DNA of 64,000 nt, from assembly GCA_965220265.1 (NCBI GenBank), contig CBDCPM010000004.1:2976001-3040000 (forward strand), read 5' to 3'. Below, in pieces: positions 8,614 to 16,344 of the stretch. This DNA comes from Bin87 sp965220265 (GTDB lineage Bacteria; Chloroflexota; Dehalococcoidia; Lucifugimonadales; UBA3495). The notes beneath the pieces are model-generated. The model worked only from the letters and a program-made list of their open reading frames with translations. It did no database searches and was not told the DNA's origin. The position numbers were made by a program, and so were the translations under genes. Within the stretch, counting starts at the first letter, position 1; the number at the start of each line of letters is the position of its first letter.

Positions 8614-9927
8614 ATGGTATCGACGCTCAGAAACACGTTCTACGGCTGGTACGTCGTTTTCGGCTGCGCCATGGTGACTCTGGGCGTGTCGGGCGGCCAG
8701 TTCTCGTTCGGCGTGTTTCTGCACCCGATGACCGAGGAGTTCGGGTGGAGCCGCGGGACCCTGTCGCTGGCCTTCGGCATCACCTACATGATCTCGGGCC
8801 TGCTGCGGCCGCTGGCCGGATACCTGGCCGACCGGTACAACGCAAAGTGGGCCAGCCTGAGCGGCGTGGTCATCATGGGCTTCATGCTGGTGCTGTTGCC
8901 CATGGTCAACACCCTGTGGCAGCTTTACCTGGTGTTCGGCGTGATGAGCACCGGGATCACCCTGGGCACCGGGCCCATCCTGACCAAGATTGTCACCCAG
9001 TGGTTCCTGACCCGTCGCGGCCTGACCCTGGGCATCACCGGTGGCGCCGGCTCCATGGGTGCGATGCTGCTGGTACCAGCCACTTCCGTCTTCCTGGTGC
9101 TGCTGGACTGGCGGGAAGCGTACCTCTTCCTCGGCCTGCTGCTGCTGCTGGTGATATTTCCCATCGGGGCGTTGCTGATCAAGAATCAACCCGGGGACAA
9201 GGGATTGCAGCCCTACGGTCAGGCTCCCGACGGCGCGGGAGGTCCGGGCGGCGGTGGGTCGCGGAATCCGGCGCAGGACCACGTCACCTTCGGGCAGGCG
9301 CTGCGCACCGGCTTCTTCTACCGGCTGACCTTCGGCTATTTCGTTTGAGGTTACTCGATGAGCTTCGTGAATGCTCATTTCGTGACCTACGCCCGCGACC
9401 TGGGTTTCTCGCCTCTGGTGGGTGCGGGCGCGTTCAGCCTGATCGGCGCCACGGCCATTGTCGGCTCGCTGCTGCTGGGGCATCTGTCGGACCAGTACGG
9501 CAGGCGGAGGCTGTTGGCTGCTTCCTACCAGTTGCGCATGGCGGGTTTCGTAGTCGTCCTTCTTTCGATGGGAGTGCCGTTCCTGGGCGTTCCGGCCCTG
9601 GGCGTCGTGCCGCTGGTTATCGGGATGGTGCTGGTGGGCTTTTCCTGGAACGCGGTGGTCGGTATCACGGCGGCCTACGCCTCCGACGGCTTCGGCACGA
9701 CCAACCTGGGCCGGATCTACGGGACGATGTTCGCGGTGATGCCCATCGGGTCGGGGATCGGTTCCGCGCTCAGCGGGTATATGTTCGACCTGCGAGGCAA
9801 CTACGAAATAGCCATCTGGACCAACATAATCCTGCTGGTGGTCTCCGCAGCGCTGGTGTGGACCATCGGCGACAACCGGCCCGGCGCCCGGGTCGGCGAG
9901 CTTGCCGGTCAGCGCGCGCCGGCCTGA
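8614..9927 (+). pseudogene. Major facilitator superfamily transporter interrupted by one in-frame TGA
   Basis: Two parts in the same frame make one complete 12-helix MFS protein: residues 1-244 (N-terminal six helices, with RPLAGYLADRYN as the loop 2-3 signature) and, after TGA at 9346-9348, four codons and MSFVNAHFVTYARDLGF with the C-terminal six helices (GHLSDQYGRRRL as the second signature). The stop lies at the start of helix 7, in FGYFV-stop-GYSMSF. One base change from TGC, TGT or TGG would give TGA. It resembles the monocarboxylate/oxalate-formate-type transporters found in catabolic clusters. Either a recent nonsense mutation, a sequencing error, or read-through. The start at 8614 has only a weak ribosome site. 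The long overlapping frame from 8598 is an arginine-rich shadow. Confidence 0.8.
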
Positions 9928-9982
9928 TGCCTGGGCCTGGACCGTGGGGCACGCCGGGCTCCGGAGGAGCCTACCCTCGGGC

Positions 9983-10006
9983 GAGGAAATTTCGCTACTC
10001 CGATTC
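9983..10006 (+). repeat. Left terminal inverted repeat of the HEPN element
   Basis: Perfect 24-bp match to the reverse complement of 11648-11671. Preceded by the target duplication CCTCGGGC at 9975-9982. Subterminal palindrome at about 10071-10086. Confidence 0.88.
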
Positions 10007-10126
10007 CGCTTTGGAGGGTCCGAAGATCATGCACCGAGCGGACGATTCTCGTAGTTCGCATAACGCCCGGAAATTTCCCGGTGTTTCCTGTTTTTGGCCG
10101 ACTCCGGCGGTGCAAAAGGATGGCGC

Positions 10127-11485
10127 CTAGACACAGTTGGATCCCTGTTGAGTGGCTGCCCAAGGTACTTGCTCTGATTCAGTGGTCCACTGGGCAGTCA
10201 TGCGGTTCCTGTATTTGCCCGTGTAGTTGCAGAGCTTGAGCAGCGCTGTTTCCACGTAATACTGGCTGAGTAGCCAGGCGTGATAGAAGTCCCTCGATTG
10301 AGGTTGCGGGACATTAGTAGCTCCTCGGGGGTGGATTGCGTTGCGCAGTCTCGTAATGAAAGTAGGACCTTGGTCATCGTCGTTTGGTTGTTTGAGGTTT
10401 TTCCAGATGCTGAGAACCTCTGGAAAGTCCGAAAGGGTGGTGCTGATCCCTATTCCTTGTAAAGCGCGTTCGATGTGTTCGCTCGCGGGAACGTTGTAAG
10501 ACCTCTTCCCGGTCTCCGTTTCAGCGATATGTTCAAGTGCGGACTGGCTAATTGGAAGCGCGTGGCGGTGTAACCCGGTGTGGGCTATCATGCTGCTTTC
10601 CGCATACAGTTCAACCTGACGATCAATCGATCCGCCGTGTGTAGTGTGTCTTTGCCAGAACAACGGGAGAAGTGTTGCGATTGAATCCCCTTCCATAGAG
10701 TTGAACCAGTTGTCCGCGACATAGGCGCTCGGCTTAGAGAGCGTAGGCCGTCCGTACGTCGGGTATCCGTTTTCGTATCCAACGGAGATGTAGGGCCACC
10801 TGGTGGTCCCTGCTAGGAAAGTCAGGAAATGTGACAATAAGCCAGCAAATTCGTTGCATTCTTCCACGGTGAACTGTGCCTTGTTTTTCTTCGAAAGGTA
10901 AACATCATGGGAATATTCCAACGGGCTAGGCTCCGTACGTTGGGCGATGGTTATTTGCCAGTCGTCAGCTTCCATTTCCACGTACCCCATTCGGCGCCAC
11001 GAACGTCGGTCTGGGGCGTGCGAGTAGGTGGTTTCAAGCGTGGTAGAAGCACCTGGACCAGTGAACAGCGGGAAATCAGGGATGCACAGTCTGGCATTAT
11101 GTAGTTGACTGGAATTGGTCCTAATCTCGCCTTGGCTCACCAACAGTGTGCCTCTGGCGTGGTCCCCCATTGTAGCCGCGAGCAGGTTGTGGCTGAGCAC
11201 AGTAGCGATCAGATTTGACGCTGAATTGGTCTGGTCGAACTGCATTTCGATGCGCCCATTGCTGTTGAATGCGTCGCTAAGTACCCCCGCGCATTCAGTT
11301 GGGTCGTCGTCTCTGTCGTAGAGGCCAAAGTAATCGGCCACGAGGTTCCCGATATTTTCATCAAAGCGCAGGGTCACAACGACTGGGAATGTTTTGGATA
11401 CGTTCTCAGCAACCAAAGTCGCTTGGGCTGGAGTATTCAAATGTGCAGGGATCACGGTTCCGAACAGGTCTGTGAATGCTGGCAT
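10127..11485 (-). CDS. Unrecognised 452-aa protein with a C-terminal HEPN/ApeA-like segment
   Basis: No transposase triad or known enzyme motif is visible. The C-terminal part reads ITRLRNAIHPR (about 376-387), then DFYHAWLLSQYYVETALLK and YTGKYRNR. This is the look of HEPN domains of the ApeA type: an R-x4/6-H motif (RLRNAIH) in a helix followed by a second long helix. HEPN proteins are often RNases in abortive infection or toxin systems. The N-terminal two thirds (mixed beta-like, with EMEADDWQITIAQR and FLAGTTRWPYISVGYENG) also resembles the ApeA N-terminal region, but I cannot assign it firmly. Composition is visibly less GC-rich than its neighbours. It fills a mobile element (9983-11671), so it is likely acquired cargo. 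Function as a defence gene is inference. Confidence 0.7.
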   Translation of the reverse strand: MPAFTDLFGTVIPAHLNTPAQATLVAENVSKTFPVVVTLRFDENIGNLVADYFGLYDRDDDPTECAGVLSDAFNSNGRIEMQFDQTNSASNLIATVLSHNLLAATMGDHARGTLLVSQGEIRTNSSQLHNARLCIPDFPLFTGPGASTTLETTYSHAPDRRSWRRMGYVEMEADDWQITIAQRTEPSPLEYSHDVYLSKKNKAQFTVEECNEFAGLLSHFLTFLAGTTRWPYISVGYENGYPTYGRPTLSKPSAYVADNWFNSMEGDSIATLLPLFWQRHTTHGGSIDRQVELYAESSMIAHTGLHRHALPISQSALEHIAETETGKRSYNVPASEHIERALQGIGISTTLSDFPEVLSIWKNLKQPNDDDQGPTFITRLRNAIHPRGATNVPQPQSRDFYHAWLLSQYYVETALLKLCNYTGKYRNRMTAQWTTESEQVPWAATQQGSNCV

Positions 11486-11647
11486 CGTTCCACCTCAAAC
11501 TCGGGGTTTCGGTGCAATCATAAGTCATCGCTGGGTATTTTGCCGAGGCGGTTCTGCTACTCTCAGGAGATACCCGAATATTTCGGGGTGGTGGGCCGAT
11601 TACGAGAATCGTCGGTTCGGTTAACGATCTACGTCCCCGCTACATCA

Positions 11648-11671
11648 GAATCGGAGTAGCGAAATTTCCTC
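11648..11671 (-). repeat. Right terminal inverted repeat of the HEPN element
   Basis: Reverse complement of 9983-10006, 24 of 24. Followed by the target duplication CCTCGGGC at 11672-11679. The spacer 11486-11647 inside it would hold the promoter of the leftward gene. Confidence 0.88.
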
Positions 11672-11723
11672 CCTCGGGCATGCCACGGATGACCGGCGCC
11701 GGTTAATCGGTTATCCTGCGGCC

Positions 11724-13013
11724 ATGCTGAGCGACCTGTGGGCCATCGCCGCCGCCATTCTGATTCTGGCCGGTCTCCTGGCCAGCCAGTTGCTGCTGAT
11801 CGTGGTGGGCGTACTCGTGCTGCTCATCTGGATCACCGGCAAGCACTGGCCCCGGTACGCCTTCGGCCGCCTGACTTACCGGCGCCGCCTGGAGCGCCGC
11901 CGCGCCTTCATCGGTGACGTGGTCGACTATTACATCACCGTCGACAACGGCAAGATCCTGCCCATGATCTGGCTGGACATATCCGACGCCTTTCCCATTG
12001 GGCTGCTGACCAGCGGCACCCATCAGCGCGGCGTCGGCGCGGAAGCGGAACTGGACCACCGGATCACCACGTCGCTGCTGCCCTACCAGCGCGTCACCTG
12101 GCGATATCAGGTGCGCTGCCGGGCCCGGGGCAATCATCGCATCGGCCCGGCCCGACTGCGCAGCGGCGATATGTTCGGCATCTCCGCCGCCGAAAAACAC
12201 GTTCCCGACGTCGAATACCTGCTGGTCTATCCCCGAATCGTCGACCTGGACCAGATGATGGTCCTCTGGGAACGCCCTCTGGGAGCCAGCCGCGGCCGGC
12301 GGCTCATCCAGGACGACCCCAGCCGTTTTGTTGGCCTGCGCGACTACCGTCCCACCGACCCGCTGAAGCGCATCGACTGGAAGGCCACCGCCCGCCACGG
12401 TAAGGTCGAAGCGCGCGTTTTCGAGCCGGCAGCCACCCGGCACATGCTCATCGCCCTCAACGCTCGCACCGGCGACTCCGCTTGGCAGGGCAGCAACCGC
12501 CGGCTTTTCGAGCGCGCCGTCACCGTCGCCGCCTCCGTGGCCGAATACGCCGAACGCGAAGGCTACACCTTCGGGCTGGTCAGCAACGCCGTCGCGTCCT
12601 ACTCCAGCAAGTGGATGTCAGTGCCCACGGGAAGCGGCAACTTTCAGCTCGAAGCGGTGCTGGAGTCCCTGGCCATGGCCGGCCCCTTCTGGGTTGCCGA
12701 GCTGTCGGCCGTGCTGCGCACGGAGACCGACGCCCTCGCCGCCGACGCCACCGTCGTGTTGGTTACCGCGATTCTGTCACGGGCAGTGGTGCACGAAACT
12801 GATCAGATACGCCGGCGCGGTCACCGCGTCGTCGTGTTCTACGCCGGCGACGGCCCGCCGGGACCCGCCGCGGACGAGTTGCCCTCTGAGGTCCCTGTCT
12901 TCCTGGCCGGCTCCAGCCTTGCCAACCTGGAGGACATCTGGCGCGACGATTGGTCGGGCGACCCCGTTGCAGATCCGTCCCTGGTCTCCTCCGAAGTCAC
13001 CGGTCAGCGCTGA
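11724..13013 (+). CDS. DUF58 domain protein
   Basis: A 429-aa protein with two N-terminal hydrophobic stretches (about 7-35), then a soluble region with the DUF58 signature GLRDYRPTDPLKRIDWKATA (about 210-229) and RVFEPAATRHMLIALNA, the beginning of a von Willebrand A-like fold. The family usual pattern is R-x-Y-x-x-G-D-x-x-R-x-I-D-W-K; here G-D is T-D. DUF58 proteins usually occur with a MoxR AAA ATPase and a transglutaminase-like or DUF4129 membrane protein; here the DUF4129 partner follows after 29 nt, but no MoxR gene lies in this window. The set is thought to act in envelope-linked protein maturation or stress response. Start at ATG 11724, with no strong ribosome site. It begins 53 nt after the HEPN element. 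Confidence 0.87.
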   Translation: MLSDLWAIAAAILILAGLLASQLLLIVVGVLVLLIWITGKHWPRYAFGRLTYRRRLERRRAFIGDVVDYYITVDNGKILPMIWLDISDAFPIGLLTSGTHQRGVGAEAELDHRITTSLLPYQRVTWRYQVRCRARGNHRIGPARLRSGDMFGISAAEKHVPDVEYLLVYPRIVDLDQMMVLWERPLGASRGRRLIQDDPSRFVGLRDYRPTDPLKRIDWKATARHGKVEARVFEPAATRHMLIALNARTGDSAWQGSNRRLFERAVTVAASVAEYAEREGYTFGLVSNAVASYSSKWMSVPTGSGNFQLEAVLESLAMAGPFWVAELSAVLRTETDALAADATVVLVTAILSRAVVHETDQIRRRGHRVVVFYAGDGPPGPAADELPSEVPVFLAGSSLANLEDIWRDDWSGDPVADPSLVSSEVTGQR

Positions 13014-13042
13014 CCCGCTGAGCCCCGCCTGCAGGAACACTC

Positions 13043-14413
13043 ATGGGCGCTTTAGCTCGCTCCGCTCTCGTCGCCTGCATCGCCCTCTTTCTGGAGGGTT
13101 TCGCGGTTTATCTGGCTTGCCGCCTGTTCGCCAATGTCATCCGCCTGCCCGAGGCCTCCGTTCCTTTGGGCATTGCCATGCTCGCCATTGGATGGTCGTT
13201 CATCCTGTCCTGGTACGTCCAGACCATCCGCTTTTCCCTCAACCTCAGGGGTGTCATCGGTCTGGTCCTCAGCGCGGTGTCGGTACTCGTTCTGGCCGGC
13301 GTCAGCCTGGGCGCCGGCTGGTTCCCCATCGGTCACGTGCTCTCCGGAGATTTACGCGCCGCGGCGGCGCTCGGTTTGTCCGCCATCTTCATGCTGATGC
13401 TGTGGTGGCGTGGCACCTCCATCGCCCGCGACGACGTCACGCTGGACGTCATCCGCAACGCCTTCGTTAGAGGTGTCGTCGTCGTCATCGTTGCCGTGGT
13501 CGCCGACACCCTGCTGCCGGGTGTGATCATCCGCCTTCCGGCGCTGATGGTGTTTTTCGCCACCGGTCTCGCCGGTCTGGCAATCAGCCGGTTCGCCGCC
13601 GAGGGCGGTGCCGGTCACATGAACCGGGGTTGGGTGCTCGCCATACTGTTCAGCGTGGGCGGTGTGCTGCTGCTGGCAGTGATCCTCGGCGCAATCGGCA
13701 TAGGTGGGCTGGACGACGCGACGCGGACCATCCTGAAGGGAATCGCTTTCCTCGGCCTGTGGACGCTCCGACCCGTTCTCCTCCTGCTGGGCCTTTTGGC
13801 AGCGGGCCTCGTCGCCATCGGCAACTGGTTTTCCAGCCTCTTTGGCGGCGGCGACCTCAGCGGTCTCGAATTGGCCCGTCTGCAGATCGAGCAGTTCCAC
13901 GAGAGCCTCCGCGAGGTGGAGGGAGACGGCCCGCCCAACGTCATCCTCACCGTCATCAAGTGGCTGGCTTTCCTGGCCACCCTGTCACTAGCCGGCTGGA
14001 TCCTGTTCCGGATGTTCCGCCGGCGGCGACTCGTGGGCGGCGGTTACGCCGATGGCGAGGTACGCGAGTCCATCTTCACCTGGGGAGGCGCCGGTCAGGA
14101 CCTGGCCGACACCCTGTCCGGATGGATGTCCCGCGCCTCGGGGTTCCGCCGTCGCAGGCCCCCTCCGACTACTCCTCGCGAGGTGTACCACCGCATGCTG
14201 GAGGTCGCCAACGCCGTCGGGTTCCCCCGCCGCGGTTCCCAGACCCCCGAGGAACACCGTCGGGCCGTCCGAGAAACCCTGCCCGACCCGCCGGTGGGGC
14301 GCATCGTCGGCGGTTTCCAGCACTACTATTACGGCGCGCGCTACGAAGCCGCCGACCCCGAAACGATGTCAACGTTGCTGGAAGACCTGGACGAGCTCCA
14401 GCCGCGCGGGTAA
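13043..14413 (+). CDS. Polytopic membrane protein with C-terminal DUF4129 domain
   Basis: A 456-aa protein with about nine membrane helices in residues 1-270 (alternating hydrophobic stretches such as LVACIALFLEGFAVYLACRL), one more near 305-325, and a soluble C-terminal DUF4129 domain: EVYHRMLEVANAVGFPRRG, then TPEEHRRAVRETLPD and FQHYYYGARYE. In most relatives DUF4129 is joined to a transglutaminase-like core; that core is not visible here, so this may be the split or reduced form. Start ATG 13043 is preceded by AGGA. It is 29 nt downstream of the DUF58 gene, an arrangement typical of the MoxR-DUF58-DUF4129 gene set, which indicates a shared envelope function. The exact role is unknown. Confidence 0.85.
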   Translation: MGALARSALVACIALFLEGFAVYLACRLFANVIRLPEASVPLGIAMLAIGWSFILSWYVQTIRFSLNLRGVIGLVLSAVSVLVLAGVSLGAGWFPIGHVLSGDLRAAAALGLSAIFMLMLWWRGTSIARDDVTLDVIRNAFVRGVVVVIVAVVADTLLPGVIIRLPALMVFFATGLAGLAISRFAAEGGAGHMNRGWVLAILFSVGGVLLLAVILGAIGIGGLDDATRTILKGIAFLGLWTLRPVLLLLGLLAAGLVAIGNWFSSLFGGGDLSGLELARLQIEQFHESLREVEGDGPPNVILTVIKWLAFLATLSLAGWILFRMFRRRRLVGGGYADGEVRESIFTWGGAGQDLADTLSGWMSRASGFRRRRPPPTTPREVYHRMLEVANAVGFPRRGSQTPEEHRRAVRETLPDPPVGRIVGGFQHYYYGARYEAADPETMSTLLEDLDELQPRG

Positions 14414-14474
14414 GCCCACGTCTTCCGACCCACGACGGCTTGGACCGGCCCCGGATGCGGACCGGGGATCCGGG

Positions 14475-15488
14475 CTAGTGTAACGGCCCCGACTCGCGCC
14501 GCGTTCTGTCAGCGTCCCCCGGTTGTTGCAGGAAGCGAATGCGGGCCTGCTGCAGGTTCCCTTGCGTCAACTCGTCGTCGGGGTCCAATCGGTTAGCCCG
14601 CTCTAAGTCCTCTACGGCCTGCCTGTATTCACCCAGGCAGAAACGGGCGTAACCACGACAGTTGTAGGCCGCGGCGTAATCCGGAGCCATGAAGATGGCC
14701 CGGTCGAAGTCAGCGATGGCCCGCCGGTGGTCGTCCATCAATCCCCAGGTCATGCCGCGGTGAAACCAGGCATCGGCCCGGCGCGGATCTATGCTGAGGG
14801 CCTGCTCAAATTCCGCCATCGCGTGGGCAAAGTGCTCCTGACGCCTGTAATCAACTCCCCGGTGGATGTGTTCCTGCACGCGGTCATCGTCACGGCCGGT
14901 TTCCGCCGGCTGGTGATCAACGTTCGGTCCAGGCAGGGGTGCCTGGTGCGCAATCGGCTCTGCGACAATGGCAGACGGTTGTGATTCAGCCGGCCCGGCC
15001 GCCGGTCCCGGATCCGCTTCCGGCGCGGGTGCGGCATCAGCCGAGGCGGCCGCCTCGGGCGGTGTCGCTCCGTAACGTCTGAGGCGGAGGCGGTGTTTGG
15101 CGCCATCGATTCGTTTCGCTTCATCGATGGCGCCGACGGCTCCCAAAAGCCGACCGATGGAGTCCAGAGCGCGGTCCAGGTCGTCGTCGTCGAAGGCCTC
15201 CTGGTGCGCCCAGCGGTTGCGGGTTTCGCGTATTTCGGACACCAGGCTGCGTTCAACGGGACCGAGATGGTCGCGGAACACGTCATTCCAGGCCATGACC
15301 ATAACGCGAAGGGTCACCGCCACATCGCCGGTAATTTCGTCGATTGCTTCCTCGGCCTGCGGATCATAACGCCCCGACGCCACCGCCTCGTTCATCTTGC
15401 CGGCCACGTAGGGCCCGAGTCCCTCGGTCAGCAGTCGCAGGGCGTTTCCGACCAGGCTGTGGTTGTTGTAGGGCGAGGTGGTAGTCAT
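14475..15488 (-). CDS. Swt1-type HEPN domain fused to TPR repeats
   Basis: Residues 8-110 match the Swt1-family HEPN domain: LVGNALRLLTEGLGPYVAGK, then W-N-D-V-F-R-D-H-L-G, then VERSLVSEIRETRNRWAHQE, with the R-x4-H motif at 90-95 (RNRWAH). A low-complexity linker rich in Ala, Pro and Glu follows (about 145-215). Then come TPR units (HIHRGVDYRRQEHFAHAMAEF, AWFHRGMTWGLMDDHRRAI, AYNCRGYARFCLGEYRQAV). Swt1-HEPN domains occur in RNA-cleaving and in bacterial defence proteins (BREX, DISARM-like contexts); a TPR fusion suggests sensing or docking. Start at 15488 was chosen because the domain begins soon after; a frame from 15626 would run across the upstream spacer. No partner gene is obvious. Confidence 0.8.
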   Translation of the reverse strand: MTTTSPYNNHSLVGNALRLLTEGLGPYVAGKMNEAVASGRYDPQAEEAIDEITGDVAVTLRVMVMAWNDVFRDHLGPVERSLVSEIRETRNRWAHQEAFDDDDLDRALDSIGRLLGAVGAIDEAKRIDGAKHRLRLRRYGATPPEAAASADAAPAPEADPGPAAGPAESQPSAIVAEPIAHQAPLPGPNVDHQPAETGRDDDRVQEHIHRGVDYRRQEHFAHAMAEFEQALSIDPRRADAWFHRGMTWGLMDDHRRAIADFDRAIFMAPDYAAAYNCRGYARFCLGEYRQAVEDLERANRLDPDDELTQGNLQQARIRFLQQPGDADRTRRESGPLH

Positions 15489-15628
15489 CAGGGTTCGGTG
15501 CAGATGGCGGCAAACGGCCAGCGGGAAACCAACTTCCACGGAAATCAGAAATCTCAATTCCTCCAAGCGAACATAGCACGAAGAAACCGGAGCGCGTCGC
15601 ATAAAGCCAACGCGATTTTGACGCATTG

Positions 15629-15660
15629 ATAAAGACCCCCTCCGTCACGGAGAGGGCCTT
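15629..15660 (-). terminator. Rho-independent terminator, probably the original acs terminator
   Basis: On the minus strand the sequence reads GGCCCTCTCCGT, a two-base loop region, ACGGAGGGGGTC, then TTTATC: a GC-rich stem followed by a short T run. It lies just downstream of the orphan copy of the acs 3' end (15697-15759), so it is likely the terminator that served acs before the island at 15760-17757 came between them. Confidence 0.7.
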
Positions 15661-15696
15661 CTTGAGTGCGTCGTGTGGTGAGGTCAGCCGTCTGCG

Positions 15697-15759
15697 CTAC
15701 TCCTCGTCCCTGTACTGCTCCTTCAGCATCTCCGCCACCGCCGGGTCGGCCAGCGTGGT
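15697..15759 (-). repeat. Orphan copy of the acs 3' end
   Basis: Sixty of 63 bases equal the last 63 bases of the acs gene (17758-17820). The copy reads as the end of the same protein, ADPAVAEMLKEQYRDEE-stop, against ADPAVVEMLKEQYGDEE in the intact gene. Similarity stops abruptly at 15759/15760. The two copies therefore flank 2 kb of unrelated DNA as direct repeats. Confidence 0.88.
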
Positions 15760-15777
15760 TATATGGCCTTTAGTATT

Positions 15778-16344
15778 TCAGCGGAGTGCAAGTGCCGGCG
15801 TTTTTTGCTGCAACGCCCTTACATCAACGACGGCTCCAAATGTAGAAAAAACTGCCGAAAAACTATCAACTTCGTCACCCCAATAAACCATGGCACATGA
15901 CATCGGCGCTCCTTTGCCCATATCTTCCCCTTGAACTAGGAAACGGAGCCTGGTGTCGTAGAGAAAGCAGATCGCAGCCGCCTGACCCCATACGTATTTT
16001 TTCCAATGCCCCGTATTGGTAGCGACAGGCACCAATGCGATTACACGAGAACCGTACTGTTCATGTGCGTAAGCGCACCTGCCTAACCAGTCTTTGATGG
16101 TCGTCCGGCGTAACCTATCTGCACCATATGGCGGGTTAACGTACACCGTAGGAAAATCCCACGACTCCCTGAGGCCGTCCCGATCTGGTAGACAATACTC
16201 GGTCTCGGCACTCACGATTGACCATTGGTTCGAGCATGGGTCGAGTGATATTCTGCCGTCAAATACCCGACGCACGGCCTCCACATATTTGTGAGGCGTA
16301 CACCAATCAACGTTTTTGGAATTTACTGTCCTGCCGGCGGTCAT
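15778..16344 (-). CDS. Phage-type DNA N6-adenine methyltransferase (DAM family)
   Basis: 188 aa. It has the marks of the phage N-6-adenine-methyltransferase family: DWCTPHKYVEAVRRVF near the N-terminus, SLDPCSNQ, the catalytic motif VYVNPPYG, and KKYVWGQAAAICFL with RLRF towards the end. The product methylates adenine in DNA and is expected to protect the host from the neighbouring endonuclease. Start ATG at 16344 overlaps the stop of the endonuclease gene as ATGA, with GGGAGGA upstream, so translation is coupled. A frame starting at 16440 is possible but unlikely. Base composition is lower in GC than acs. The gene is the downstream member of the island between the two copies of the acs 3' end. 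Confidence 0.85.
   Translation of the reverse strand: MTAGRTVNSKNVDWCTPHKYVEAVRRVFDGRISLDPCSNQWSIVSAETEYCLPDRDGLRESWDFPTVYVNPPYGADRLRRTTIKDWLGRCAYAHEQYGSRVIALVPVATNTGHWKKYVWGQAAAICFLYDTRLRFLVQGEDMGKGAPMSCAMVYWGDEVDSFSAVFSTFGAVVDVRALQQKTPALALR

Larger units (their letters stand above)
9983..11671. mobile_element. 1,689-bp transposon-like element with long inverted ends and 8-bp target duplication, carrying one HEPN-like gene
   Basis: The two ends, 9983-10006 and 11648-11671, are perfect 24-bp inverted repeats (they begin GAGGAAATTTCGCTACTCC). Read inwards, similarity continues without any gap to about base 108: both ends carry GACGATTCTCGTA at bases 59-71 and a palindrome (CCCGGAAATTTCCCGG on the left, CCCGAAATATTCGGG on the right). 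Immediately outside, CCTCGGGC is repeated directly (9975-9982 and 11672-11679), the mark of a transposition event with an 8-bp staggered cut. The only gene inside is not a recognisable transposase, so the element is probably moved in trans. Known IS families with 8-bp duplications include IS66 and IS1595, but these ends match neither as far as I recognise. Confidence 0.85.

Noticed and set aside
8598..10130. 510-residue arginine-rich frame over the MFS gene
   Set aside because: Out-of-frame shadow: the MFS reading has helices and family motifs, this one has none.
10127..11485. The 452-aa protein as an ordinary DDE transposase
   Set aside because: No D-D-E/D spacing, zinc knuckle or helix-turn-helix could be found, and the C-terminus looks like HEPN. 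A new transposase type is still possible and is noted in the findings.
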